This document shows positions 33,405 through 44,428 of a DNA stretch of 64,000 nt, one piece after another. Each line of letters opens with the position of its first letter. The first letter of the stretch is position 1. Below the pieces are notes generated by a model. The model saw only the letters and a list, made by a program, of their open reading frames with translations, did not search any database and was not told the DNA's origin. The DNA is from Ilex aquifolium (Eukaryota; Streptophyta; Magnoliopsida; Aquifoliales; Aquifoliaceae), in assembly GCA_951799425.1 (NCBI GenBank), contig OX637392.1:40066593-40130592 (forward strand). The letters are read 5' to 3'. The position numbers were made by a program, and so were the translations under genes.

Positions 33405-35815
33405 TGTAACGCCCCCAAAACCACCCTGGACGGCATTACATACTAGAACCATTTACATCATGAGAGCACTAAGATAAATCATCCATAAATAAGACTTCAT
33501 ATCAATCATTCCTTAATTTAACAAAATTCGGGCAGAGTCTCCTTTGTTCGGGGAGCTCTACCCAAAACACAACTTGTGCAATTCTACTGTAATGACCACA
33601 CCGGGTCCATTTAACTACCATAAAATTAATATATCAAATTTACATGTTATCCCAAAAGAATAGGCCAAGCTAGGGCCTTTACATCTCCACAAAAGTACTA
33701 TAATACACAGCGGAATTTACAAAATAAAACTAGGCTATACAATTCTCCCAAAAGATTATCCAAGTCTATAACAAAAGAAAGGGGGGGTCGCTCTACGCGT
33801 CCACCTCGGGATCCACGCTCTCTTCTGTCGGAGTCTCCCAATGTGTCGGCCCCTCGACTCCCAGCTCCTCGTCAAAGGCAAAATCTGAAAGGTGGGGAAG
33901 TAAGGGGGGGTGAGCACAAGGCTCTGTAGGAGGATTCTTCCAAACTCATTCAAGGTTTTGAAATCAAGTAAAACAGGTAGGTCACATTTCGCACATACAT
34001 ATAAATAAATTTCTAAAATAAAATAAGGACATTTTAAAGGAGATCTCAAGTTTGTACAATAATAAGGAATTGAAAGAGAATAAAACCACGTTTAATTGAC
34101 AAACAATTTCCAACATAATCCACTCCACCATACACCATTTCCACAAGTTATCGCGGCATCTCATACTACCCGAAACTCTTGGAGAAATAATATTTGGTAC
34201 AATGAACAATAATTTCTATTTGGTACCACTCAAGTAGGTTGTCGCTTCTCATGAATCTACCCGACGATTCTACCTCGTTCACCCATTTCCACTAACAATC
34301 ACAGACCAATTTAGGAAGGGCGTGTACCGTCTCATACGGCATTGACGAGATCCTCACAAGGTGTCTAGTATACTAACCCTTTTCCCCGGTATCCGTGAAC
34401 AATAGTGGTCACTGTCACCACAATGATCCACTACGAGCATTAGGCAACCATCTCACCCCCCATTGGGATAGACTAACCTCTAACGCTCTGCGGCAGTTTT
34501 CGAAGGTAATCCAAGTCCCTCACAACACCATACACAAGAGTGACATACCAACAATATACTCAACCTCATATACAAGCAAATTCCATGATTTTCCTCAATT
34601 TTCACAAGCAAGATACATAATAGAACAATTTAAGAAAACATACCCATTTCGCAAATCATGTTACAAGAGACAAGGTTAAAGGAAATAAGCATGAGATCAT
34701 CAATACAATCATTTTACTACCCAACACAAAGTTCTAGAATTTTCGAAATCAAGATGATGTGAAGATATAGAGAAAAATCCATATTTCCCCAAAAAACTAG
34801 AGTTTGATGGATTTTCAACCATCATTTTGTTCAAATCATGTAAATGTTTGTAAACATACCAAGGAACAAGGAACCCATAAAAAATACATACTATTAAGAG
34901 CCAAATTCTACATGTATAATAACCCTAACATCAATGGACAAGAATGGAAGAAAACCCTACCTTAATGTTCTTGGAAAAATTAGGGCTTTGATCTTGAATC
35001 AACCATTCAATCCCTTGTTTTCTCTTGATCTTGTGTTTCTCTCTTTCTCTCTTCCTCTCTTATGTTTTCTAGGGTTTGGAGTGGTGTAAGGAAGGCTAAG
35101 AAGGTGACAAAATGTATTTATAGTGGAGGAAAAATCGAGGGTTCGCGAACAGAAAAATTCGGGTTTTTACAGTGGCTACCGGTAGCTGATTTTGGCTACC
35201 GGTAGCTCGGACACACGGGACCCTCGACTACCGGTTGGCTACCGGTAGCTGATCTTTACTGGACCATTGGCTACCGGTAGCTGATTTTGGCTACCGGAAG
35301 CTGATTTTTGGCTACCGGTAGTCACTACCCAGATTTTCTACTTCCACTTCCAATGCATTTTTTACCCATGTAGAGGTCGAATTGGAAAATTTTCATGAGA
35401 TACACTTTTGTAGCCCTAGATGTCTAATATCTACTGTAAAAATTTCAGGTAATTTGGAATTAAGAATAAAAAGTTATGATCGAAATAGTAGACAGTGTCC
35501 AAAATCCTTTATACCCAAATTTTCTCTAAAATGTGTTTTAACTCCAAAATACTTCCTAACTTCTAATACACCCCATATCACCTCTCCCGAGGTTTTTTGA
35601 CCTTCCGGACTCAATGGAAACCTTATTTTGACCTAAATCCATTTAGAAACTTACTTAATCCCTCTTCTCAAGCTTACACACCTTCAAAACTTCAACTTCC
35701 AAATTAATTTGCATCTCTAGTTTATTCCTACCATCACTACACATATCCACATTTTTACCACTATTATTTAATATATATCTATATACATATATAAATGAAA
35801 ATGCGGGGTGTTACA
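33405..35815 (-). repeat. 3' LTR (left copy), 2411 bp
   Basis: On the minus strand starts TGTAACACCCCGC and ends GGGGGCGTTACA. Against 38977-41387 I count five substitutions and two 1-base indels. TATA box 35115-35122 (minus) and palindrome cluster 35175-35322. Open frames shared with the other LTR (for example 34395-34679) are LTR sequence, not genes. Confidence 0.95.
35175..35322 (-). promoter_or_regulatory. CCGG-palindrome cluster, GCTACCGGTAGC type
   Basis: Perfect 12-bp palindromes at 35175, 35195, 35238 and 35270, with imperfect units near 35227, 35290 and 35311. Spacers repeat TGATTTTG. Distance to the minus-strand TATA box is 53-200 bp. The flank toward the LTR start is homologous to that of the 5386-7713 LTR, although the palindrome differs. 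Confidence 0.78.
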
Positions 35816-35835
35816 ATCCACCCCCCTTAAAGAAA

Positions 35836-36398
35836 GTTTCGTCCTCGAAACTTACCTCAAGTAGCAAACAAATATGGATGCTTCTCCCGCCTTTCTTGCT
35901 CCGGTTCTCATGTAGTTTCCTCCACTCCATGGTGTTGCCACCAAACCTTTACCAAGATGATAACTTCGTTGCGAAGCACTTTTTCCTTAGCGTCGAGAAT
36001 TTCTACTGGTTATTCTTCGTAGGTTGCTTCGTCTGGACTTTCAATCTCCTCCAAGTTCACGACTGGAGTTGCATCCGAGTGACACGTCCTCAACATCGAC
36101 ACGTGAAACACGCCATATACTCCAGATAGCTGGGCTGGTGGTCGAAGTTGATACGCCGCATTGCCTACTGTTTTGATCACTTCCAACGGTTCGGTATATC
36201 TTGGCGCTAACTTCTCCTTCTTGCCGAATCGAAACACGCCCTTCTTGTGTGACACCTTGGGAAACATGTAATCTCCCACTTTTAATTCCAAGGATCTTCT
36301 TATGTGGTCCGCATAGCTCTTCTGTCTACTTTGCGCCGTGCGTAGCCTCTCCCGGATGAGTTGAATCTTCTCTGTAGTTTCCCCATTGTAGTCCTTAC
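35836..36398 (-). pseudogene. Pol 3' remnant: integrase C-terminus and chromodomain
   Basis: Minus strand reads the GPY-type integrase end (LELKVGDYMFPKVS, FRFGKKEKLAPRYTEPLEVI, AAYQLRPPAQLSGVYGVFHVSML) and then a shifted, decayed chromodomain region. It is the counterpart of 4850-5344 in the first element. Coding ends at about 36398, where unrelated non-coding sequence begins. Confidence 0.85.
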
Positions 36399-36589
36399 TC
36401 CGTTAGTTCGCTGCGCACTCTGATATAAATTACAATCCACCAAAGGTTACAGTTGAAACCTAACCAGACCTGTCCTCCCATCTTAGCTTCCAAATCCATA
36501 TACAAATTACGAAATAATTTAAGAAAAATTAACATAATATCATCGAAAATACCATTTTAGTGGTCACTACCAATCACTAGAGTTTTGAA

Positions 36590-37620
36590 TTCATGGGCAA
36601 ATAAATAATCAAGCTTTGGAAATCAAGAACAAAAGAACAAGCAAGATTTGAAATGAATAACAAACGAATCTCAAGTTTTTGGAATCCAAAATAAAGGAAC
36701 AATCAAGTCTCGAATTCCATAACAAACCCATATCAAGCTTTGAAATCAAAATAAGAAACAATCAAAGCTTGAAATCAAAAACAAAGTAACAATCGAGTCT
36801 TGGAGTCAATAACAGATGCATATCAAGCTTTGTAACCAAGAACTAAAGAGTATCAAGTTTTCAACTCAAGGACAAGGAGAAATCAAGTATTGAAATCAAG
36901 AGCAATTAAATGTCAAGTCTTGAAATCAAGAACCAATGAATATCAAGTATTGCATATCAAGAATAAATGAATCACAAGGGTTAGAATCAATAACAAATGA
37001 ATATTAAATTTGGCTATCAAGAACCAATGGATCATCAAGCCTGGGGAAATTAAAAACAAAGGAACAACCAAGTCTTGAAATCAAAAACCCAAGGATGTCA
37101 AATATTGAATATCAAGAATACATGAATTACAATAGTTAGAATCAATCAAATGAATATCAAATTTGACTATCAAGAGCAAATGAATATTAAGCTTGGAAAT
37201 CAAGAATAAAAGGTTATCAAGCTTAGATCTCAAGAACAATTGAATATTAAGGTTAGAATTCAATAACAAATGAATAACAAGTTTTGATCTCAAGAACCAT
37301 TGAAGATTAAGGTTTGAATTCAATAACCAATGAATAACAAGTTTTGATCTCAAGGACAATTGAATATCAAGGTTAGAATTCAATGACAAATGAATATCAA
37401 GTTTAGATCTCAAGAACAATTGAATATTAAGGTTAGAATTCAATAACAAATGAATAACAAGTTTTGATCTCAAGAACCATTGAAGATTAATGTTTGAATT
37501 CAATAACCAATGAATAACAAGTTTTGATCTCAAGGACAATTGAATATCAAGGTTAGAATTCAATGACAAATGAATATCAAGTTTAGGTCTCAAGAACAAG
37601 GAAGGAATCAAGAGAAAACC
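36590..37620 (-). repeat. Minisatellite, 60-bp unit with 180-bp higher order
   Basis: Diverged repeats from about 36590; regular 60-bp periodicity from about 37200. Units at 37261-37320, 37321-37380 and 37381-37440 recur as 37441-37500, 37501-37560 and 37561-37600, giving a 180-bp super-unit. Words such as ATCAAGAACAA and AACAAATGAATA resemble an LTR leader segment (compare 51125-51145), so the array may have grown from an LTR fragment. Because 60 is a multiple of 3 the minus strand keeps an open frame (37081-37623) encoding a 20-residue repeat rich in Leu, Asn and Ser. Confidence 0.85.
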
Positions 37621-37999
37621 CACTTTTCCTTGAAAATCAAGGTTTCGAAGGCATACAACGAGAATTAGTGGTTACCCAAGCATAATATAGTTAAAACAAG
37701 GTAAGATTTAAGGTTTGGAATCAAGAACAAATGAGAAATCAAGAGAAAAAAACACATCTCCTGTGTAAACTAGGGTTGTGAAGGCATAAGATAATATTTA
37801 GAGTTTACCCAATCATAATATATTTTAGAACAAGGTAATATTAGCAAGAATGACAAGACATGATGATTTCCTTGCAAGTAGATATAATTTAGAGTCAAAG
37901 ATTACATATATATAATAACCCTACTGGTATCCCCTTGTTCTTCCGTAGGCAAATTAACATATACCGTAAGTTCTATTTCCTCGAAACCCAATCCAAATT

Positions 38000-38700
38000 T
38001 CACAGCATATGCAGTACGTACAAAAGAATGAGTCGCATAGGAATCCAATACATTCGGGCCCAAGAATCATAGAAAAGAACGATACCTTCCACGATGGCGT
38101 TGGAGGCATTTTCCTCCGGTTGAGTCATAGCAAAAACCCTTCCTTGATTGGCGCCGCCGGGGGCATGAGCTTGTAACGGTCTATGTTGTGGTAATGGCTG
38201 TCGTAGCGGTGGCCTATTTCCATTCACTCGCCCCGTTGCTTGGTTGGTCTTGGTGGAAAGCAATGGACAATTATCTTTGAAGTGCCCAACACCTCCACAG
38301 GCAAAGCATCGGCGTGCATCCGTGCCTACTCTCTCTGGTACGCTTCCCGCTCCTTGAGCTATCTGAGGTCTCTGCTGTGTTGGCCTTTGTAGAGGCGGCT
38401 TGTTTGTTGGTACTTGCTCGGTTGCTTGCTTGGTCCTTGGGGGAAACGAGGGGCATCTATGTTTGAAGTGCCCATACTCTCCGCATGCAAAGCATTGGCG
38501 CGGGTCAGTGCTTGTTCTACTCTGAGTCACTTCATCTTCTCGAACTATCTGAGGTCTTTGTCCAATCACGTCCACGTCCACGTACACGTCCACGTTCAAG
38601 TTCACGTCCTCGTTCACGTCCACCGACACGTACACGTCCACGTCCTCGTTCTCGTCCACGGACACGTACTTGTATTCTCGAATTCAGAGTGTAACCAGCT
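38000..38700 (-). pseudogene. Gag remnant with two zinc knuckles
   Basis: Minus strand: a hexamer-repeat region (38566-38670, ACGTCC type) that in the first element encodes the Arg-Gly start, then two CCHC knuckles, CFACGEYGHFKHRC and CFACGGVGHFKDNC, then a segment like the start of pol (ATNQGR-like, NAIVEGIVLFYDSWAR). Reading frame shifts before the protease site by one base. In this copy the hexamer tract is in a frame giving Val-Asp repeats. Two knuckles suggest a local duplication compared with the single knuckle at 1755-1800. Confidence 0.8.
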
Positions 38701-38960
38701 TCTCTCCGATGGAAGACCTCAAATCTTGTTCAAAGCGTTTTGCCCTCCTTGCCTCAATGACCACAAACTTGATTGTGTAGCGAGACAACTCATTGAATTC
38801 GAACAAATAATTAACCCTTAACCTAAATATAAAATGAATCTAACCTATCTGATCAACACCTAGCTTCAACCCAATACAAGCCTACGGTTCCTTCAACCTA
38901 GTCCTACCTTTCCAGTGGTAATCCATAACCTACAGCTCCCATGTAAGACCTAAAGCCTAA

Positions 38961-38972
38961 GCTCTGATACCA
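38961..38972 (-). other. Primer-binding site of the minus-strand element
   Basis: Minus strand TGGTATCAGAGC, 4 bases from the LTR, tRNA-iMet type; the following leader matches 667-720 of the first element. Confidence 0.9.
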
Positions 38973-38976
38973 AATC

Positions 38977-41387
38977 TGTAACGCCCCCAAAACCACCCTG
39001 GACGGCATTACATACTAGAACCATTTACATCATGAGAGCACTAAGATAAATCATCCATAAATAAGACTTCATATCAATCATTCCTTAATTTAACAAAATT
39101 CGGGCAGAGTCTCCTTTGTTCGGGGAGCTCTACCCAAAACACAACTTATGCAATTCTACTGTAATGACCACACCGGGTCCATTTAACTACCATAAAATTA
39201 ATATATCAAATTTACATGTTATCCCAAAAGAATAGGCCAAGCTAGGGCCTTTACATCTCCACAAAAGTACTATAATACACAGCGGAATTTACAAAATAAA
39301 ACTAGGCTATACAATTCTCCCAAAAGATTATCCAAGTCTATAACAAAAGAAAGGGGGGGTCGCTCTACGCGTCCACCTCGGGATCCACGCTCTCTTCTGT
39401 CGGAGTCTCCCAATGTGTCGGCCCCTCGACTCCCAGCTCCTCGTCAAAGGCAAAATCTGAAAGGTGGGGAAGTAAGGGGGGGGTGAGCACAAGGCTCTGT
39501 AGGAGGATTCTTCCAAACCCATTCAAGGTTTTGAAATCAAGTAAAACAGGTAGGTCACATTTCGCACATACATATAAATAAATTTCTAAAATAAAATAAG
39601 GACATTTTAAAGGAGATCTCAAGTTTGTACAATAATAAGGAATTGAAAGAGAATAAAACCACGTTTAATTGACAAACAATTTCCAACATAATCCACTCCA
39701 CCATACACCATTTCCACAAGTTATCGCGGCATCTCATACTACCCGAAACTCTTGGAGAAATAATATTTGGTACAATGAACAATAATTTCTATTTGGTACC
39801 ACTCAAGTAGGTTGTCGCTTCTCATGAATCTACCCGACGATTCTACCTCGTTCACCCATTTCCACTAACAATCACAGACCAATTTAGGAAGGGCGTGTAC
39901 CGTCTCATACGGCATTGACGAGATCCTCACAAGGTGTCTAGTATACTAACCCTTTTCCCCGGTATCCGTGAACAATAGTGGTCACTGTCACCACAATGAT
40001 CCACTACGAGCATTAGGCAACCATCTCACCCCCCATTGGGATAGACTAACCTCTAACGCTCTGCGGCAGTTTTCGAAGGTAATCCAAGTCCCTCACAACA
40101 CCATACACAAGAGTGACATACCAACAATATACTCAACCTCATATACAAGCAAATTCCATGATTTTCCTCAATTTTCACAAGCAAGATACATAATAGAACA
40201 ATTTAAGAAAACATACCCATTTCGCAAATCATGTTACAAGAGACAAGGTTAAAGGAAATAAGCATGAGATCATCAATACAATCATTTTACTACCCAACAC
40301 AAAGTTCTAGAATTTTCGAAATCAAGATGATGTGAAGATATAGAGAAAAATCCATATTTCCCCAAAAAACTAGAGTTTGATGGATTTTCAACCATCATTT
40401 TGTTCAAATCATGTAAATGTTTGTAAACATACCAAGGAACAAGGAACCCATAAAAAATACATACTATTAAGAGCCAAATTCTACATGTATAATAACCCTA
40501 ACATCAATGGACAAGAATGGAAGAAAACCCTACCTTAATGTTCTTGGAAAAATTAGGGCTTTGATCTTGAATCAACCATTCAATCCCTTGTTTTCTCTTG
40601 ATCTTGTGTTTCTCTCTTTCTCTCTTCCTCTCTTATGTTTTCTAGGGTTTGGAGTGGTGTAAGGAAGGCTAAGAAGGTGACAAAATGTATTTATAGTGGA
40701 GGAAAAATCGAGGGTTCGCGAACAGAAAAATTCGGGTTTTTACAGTGGCTACCGGTAGCTGATTTTGGCTACCGGTAGCTCGGACACACGGGACCCTCGA
40801 CTACCGGTTGGCTACCGGTAGCTGATCTTTACTGGACCATTGGCTACCGGTAGCTGATTTTGGCTACCGGAAGCTGATTTTTGGCTACCGGTAGTCACTA
40901 CCCAGATTTTCTACTTCCACTTCCAATGCATTTTTTACCCATGTAGAGGTCGAATTGGAAAATTTTCATGAGATACACTTTTGTAGCCCTAGATGTCTAA
41001 TATCTACTGTAAAAATTCAGGTAATTTGGAATTAAGAATAAAAAGTTATGATCGAAATAGTAGACAGTGTCCAAAATCCTTTATACCCAAATTTTCTCTA
41101 AAATGTGTTTTAACTCCAAAATACTTCCTAACTTCTAATACACCCCATATCACCTCTCCTGAGGTTTTTCGACCTTCCGGACTCAATGGAAACCTTATTT
41201 TGACCTAAATCCATTTAGAAACTTACTTAATCCCTCTTCTCAAGCTTACACACCTTCAAAACTTCAACTTCCAAATTAATTTGCATCTCTAGTTTATTCC
41301 TACCATCACTACACATATCCACATTTTTACCACTATTATTTAATATATATCTATATACATATATAAACGAAAATGCGGGGTGTTACA
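38977..41387 (-). repeat. 5' LTR (right copy), 2411 bp
   Basis: Twin of 33405-35815. Its palindrome cluster is at 40748-40895 and TATA box near 40688-40695. Confidence 0.95.
40748..40895 (-). promoter_or_regulatory. CCGG-palindrome cluster, twin LTR
   Basis: Same units and spacing as 35175-35322, first unit at 40748-40759. Confidence 0.78.
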
Positions 41388-41392
41388 AAAAC

Positions 41393-42115
41393 TTGATTGT
41401 TTGTCTTGTAAACTTGCAAAACAACCAGCTTTATCTTTCAGTAACAGTAACTCTTTGTCTTCTACCTCTTTTGATTTGGTTCATTATGATATTTGAGGAC
41501 CTACTCCAACTATCACTATGGGAGGGTCAAAGTACTTTGTCATTTTTATTGATGACTATTCTCGCTTCACTTAGATTTAAAGTCTTTAGATCTGATAATG
41601 CCATGAAATTTAGAGACACCACCTTCCTTTACTTTCTCAGTCAACATGGCACTATTCCTCATCGTTCTTGTCTTGGCACATCTCAACAAAATGGACGTGC
41701 TGAGTGCAAACATCGTCATATTCTTGATACTGTTCATACTCTTTTCATCTCTTCTTTGGGTCCGGAGCATTTTTGGGGTGAAGCTGCTCTTACTGTTATC
41801 TATACCATCAAGCATATTCCCTCTCCTATTAGTGGGAATCAATCTCCATATGAGTGATTATATGGCACTTCTCCTAATTACCACTCTCTTTGAGTCTTTG
41901 GTGGTGCATGTTTTGTCTTACTCCAGCCTCATGAGTGTACAAAGTTAGAACCTCGGGCAAGGCATTGTTGGTTCTTGGGTTATGGGATTGAACATAAGGG
42001 TTGTCGTCGTTGGGATCCATATTCCAAGCGTCTTCGTGTTTCTTGACGTGTCGTCGTTTGGGAACACAAGATGGTCTCCTCCTTGTCTCAGTTTTAGCTT
42101 TCGTCATCCCTTACT
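41393..42115 (+). pseudogene. Copia integrase, broken
   Basis: Continuation of Copia element 1 after the gypsy insertion. Zinc half-site CLSCKLAKQ, then the integrase start with a stop replacing the Trp of the usual H-Y-D-x-W-G motif (near 41490), GGSKYFVIFIDDYSRF, then SDNAMKF (second catalytic Asp), GTSQQNGRAECKHRHI (catalytic Glu region) and HFWGEAALTVIYTIKHIPS. A segment between DDYSRF and the second Asp is missing. Stops at several points; non-functional. Confidence 0.85.
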
Positions 42116-44387
42116 TGTAAACCCCCACATGTTTATATTAATACAGTAATGTAATTGTTTATTAATTCTAATATATGTAATGATGTAAGAGTGAACCATA
42201 TATATTATAACAGTAGGAATAAATACTTGGGAGACAAATTGATTGCGAAGTTTAAGTTTCGAAGGCGTTTAAGCTTGGGAAGAGTGGTTAGGTAAGTTTC
42301 TAAATATTTTTAGGTCAAAATAAGATTTTTATTGAATCTGAAAGGTCTTGCAACCTTGGGAGAGGTAATATGAGGTGTATTAGAAGTTAAGAAGTATTAT
42401 GGAGTTAGACCGCATGTTAGAAAGAATTTGGATATGAAGGAATTTGACACTACCTTAGTATTTTAGCCACAACTTTTTATACTTAACTTTGATTGATCTG
42501 ATTTTTGGACAGTAGAAACTAGACTTCAAGGACTACAAAATTTTATTTCATTAAAATTTTATGAATCAACTTCTAAATAGGTCAAATAGACCTGGAAGTT
42601 GAGGGTATGCAGTCACCCGCGTCCGGACGGGAATAGACACGCGTCCGGACGCGATTGGCAGAAAGTTGGGTGAAGAAACACGCGTCCGGACAGTAAAAAG
42701 CACGCGTTCGGATGCACCAAACCGAGGGCTTCACGTCCCAGACCTGCTTTGGGTGTTATCTCCAATTTTTCCGCTATAAATACCTATGGAACACCCCTTA
42801 GGCTTACTTTCATCAATATTTCGTCAATTCTAACCACTAGAGAGCCTTTGGAGAGTAAGAAAAAAGGGGAGAAATACAAGATTGAAGGGAATTTTCACAT
42901 TGGATCGGATCAAAACCTCAAAATTTTCACACAACACTAAGGAAACAAGGTAGGGGATTCTTCTCAAGTTCTTTCATTGAGGCTTAGGGTATTGCATATG
43001 TATGTTTTCAATATTCTTGATAGTTATATAATAAATACTTATGAGTTCTTTGTTTCTTTGTTATTGAAACATAGTTTTGAACAAAATACATGTTTGGGAT
43101 CAAGAAACATTGTTCTTGAATTTCCAAAATCTTAGTTTTGCTAAATACATGTTTGGTTATGAAAAATACATGGATTCTTGATTTCTAAATTCCTATTCTT
43201 GATTAAAACATGTTTTCATCTAATAATTGTTCTTATTCCAAGAAATTATGATTTTTGGCAAAACCCTAGAATTCTGAATATCGAAATTGTGAAGGTTTTC
43301 TTGATATGATCTCTTGCATATTTTAATTCATTTATTATTGTAGAATATTGAGAATTATGCAATTGTGATACTTGAATAGTTAATAAAAATTTTGATTGGT
43401 TAAGATTGTGGTTGTTGAGAAAGTTGTTGTTTCATCTCTCGTATGGTTTGTTGTGACGGACTTGAATTGCCTTCGAGAGCTGCCGTAGAGTGTTAGATGT
43501 TAGTCTATCCCAGTGGGGGTGAGATGGTTGCCTAAAACTTGTAGTGGATTATTGTTTGTGAGAGCAACTACTATTGTTCACATAAGTTCGAGGCTGAGGG
43601 ATGGTATACCTTTCCTGGGAAGGATTTATCAATGTTGTGGGAGACGGTATACGCCCTTCCTAAAGTGTCTGTGATGTGCCCTGCGGGGAATGATTAAGAT
43701 TGTGTGGTTGTGATGGGTGAACGAGGTAGAATTTTTGTGTAGATTCCTGAGAAGCAACCAACCTACATGACAATGAGGATGAACCAACATACATGAGAAT
43801 ATGGAATGATGTTACTGAGTTATTTATTGATTGCTTTAATTTCTTGTAAGTTTATTCATGTCATTGATTTACTGTATTTCGTACACTTTTGATCATTACA
43901 ACTATCATGGTTTATTCTCAAAATCTATAGATGCTGTTTTCCAAAAGAGACTTGCCATCTTTTATTTGTTTTAAAACTTTGTTAGGATTTGAGAGAGATT
44001 TCCTACGGACTTTTGCTCACCCCCTACAATACCACTTATAGATTTTGGCATAGATGAGAATGTCAATGTGGATGAGCAGACTGATTTCGAGCCATTGGAG
44101 GATCAAGATGTGGATCCTACCTTAGAGGAATAGAGTTGATCTATTTTTGGTTTAGAGTTTGAGAGATTTTTATGAAACAATGTTTTAGCTAGATTTATTA
44201 TTCCGCTACTAGATATTTTTGGTTTTGAATTGTAAGCTGGAGAAGTTTCAATGTTTTAATGGCTTTAGAATTTATTCTTTGTCAAATGGATGAATGATTT
44301 ATTACTTAAGGGTTATTTTTAGTTGCTCTCATGGTTGGATGGTTTGTAGATAGTAATGCCTTCCAGGGTGGATTTTGGGTCGTTACA
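42116..44387 (+). mobile_element. Solo LTR, Tekay-type, TSD TTACT
   Basis: 2272 bp, starts TGTAAACCCCCAC, ends TTGGGTCGTTACA, exact duplication TTACT at 42111-42115 and 44388-44392. TATA box 42775-42782; palindrome cluster 42620-42715. Homologous to the solo LTR at 50029-52167 and more distantly to 5386-7713. No interior. Confidence 0.95.
42620..42715 (+). promoter_or_regulatory. CCGG-palindrome cluster, CGCGTCCGGACGCG type
   Basis: CGTCCGGACG at 42620-42629, CGCGTCCGGACGCG at 42640-42653, and two decayed units (42681-42693, 42703-42715). It ends 60 bp before the TATA box. Bases 42639-42668 are identical, as reverse complement, to 62290-62319. Confidence 0.78.
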
Positions 44388-44428
44388 TTACTTCTCCTCT
44401 CTTTACTAATCCATCAATGGATCTATAT

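Larger units (their letters stand above)
33405..41387 (-). mobile_element. Young non-autonomous Tekay-type element, TSD AAAAC
   Basis: Complete insertion of 7983 bp with exact 5-bp duplication AAAAC at 33400-33404 and 41388-41392. LTRs 33405-35815 and 38977-41387; interior 35816-38976 keeps the primer site, a broken gag and only the 3' end of pol, with a 1-kb tandem-repeat block between them. RT, RNase H and the integrase core are absent, so it must have moved with enzymes from another copy. The near-identical LTRs show that movement was recent. Confidence 0.95.

Noticed and set aside
34395..34679. A 94-codon open frame found identically at 34395-34679 and 39968-40252
   Set aside because: Both are the same position in the twin LTRs. 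Identity comes from the young LTR pair, not from a conserved gene.
36400..36450. A second primer-binding site (CACTCTGATATAAATT) inside the minus-strand element
   Set aside because: Same word as at 26354-26369; probably carried in with the non-coding block. The true primer site is at 38961-38972 next to the LTR.
37081..37623. A 180-codon minus-strand frame with 20-residue repeats as a structural protein
   Set aside because: The frame is open because the repeat unit is 60 bp without stops in that phase. No start context, no domain, and it lies in a decayed element.
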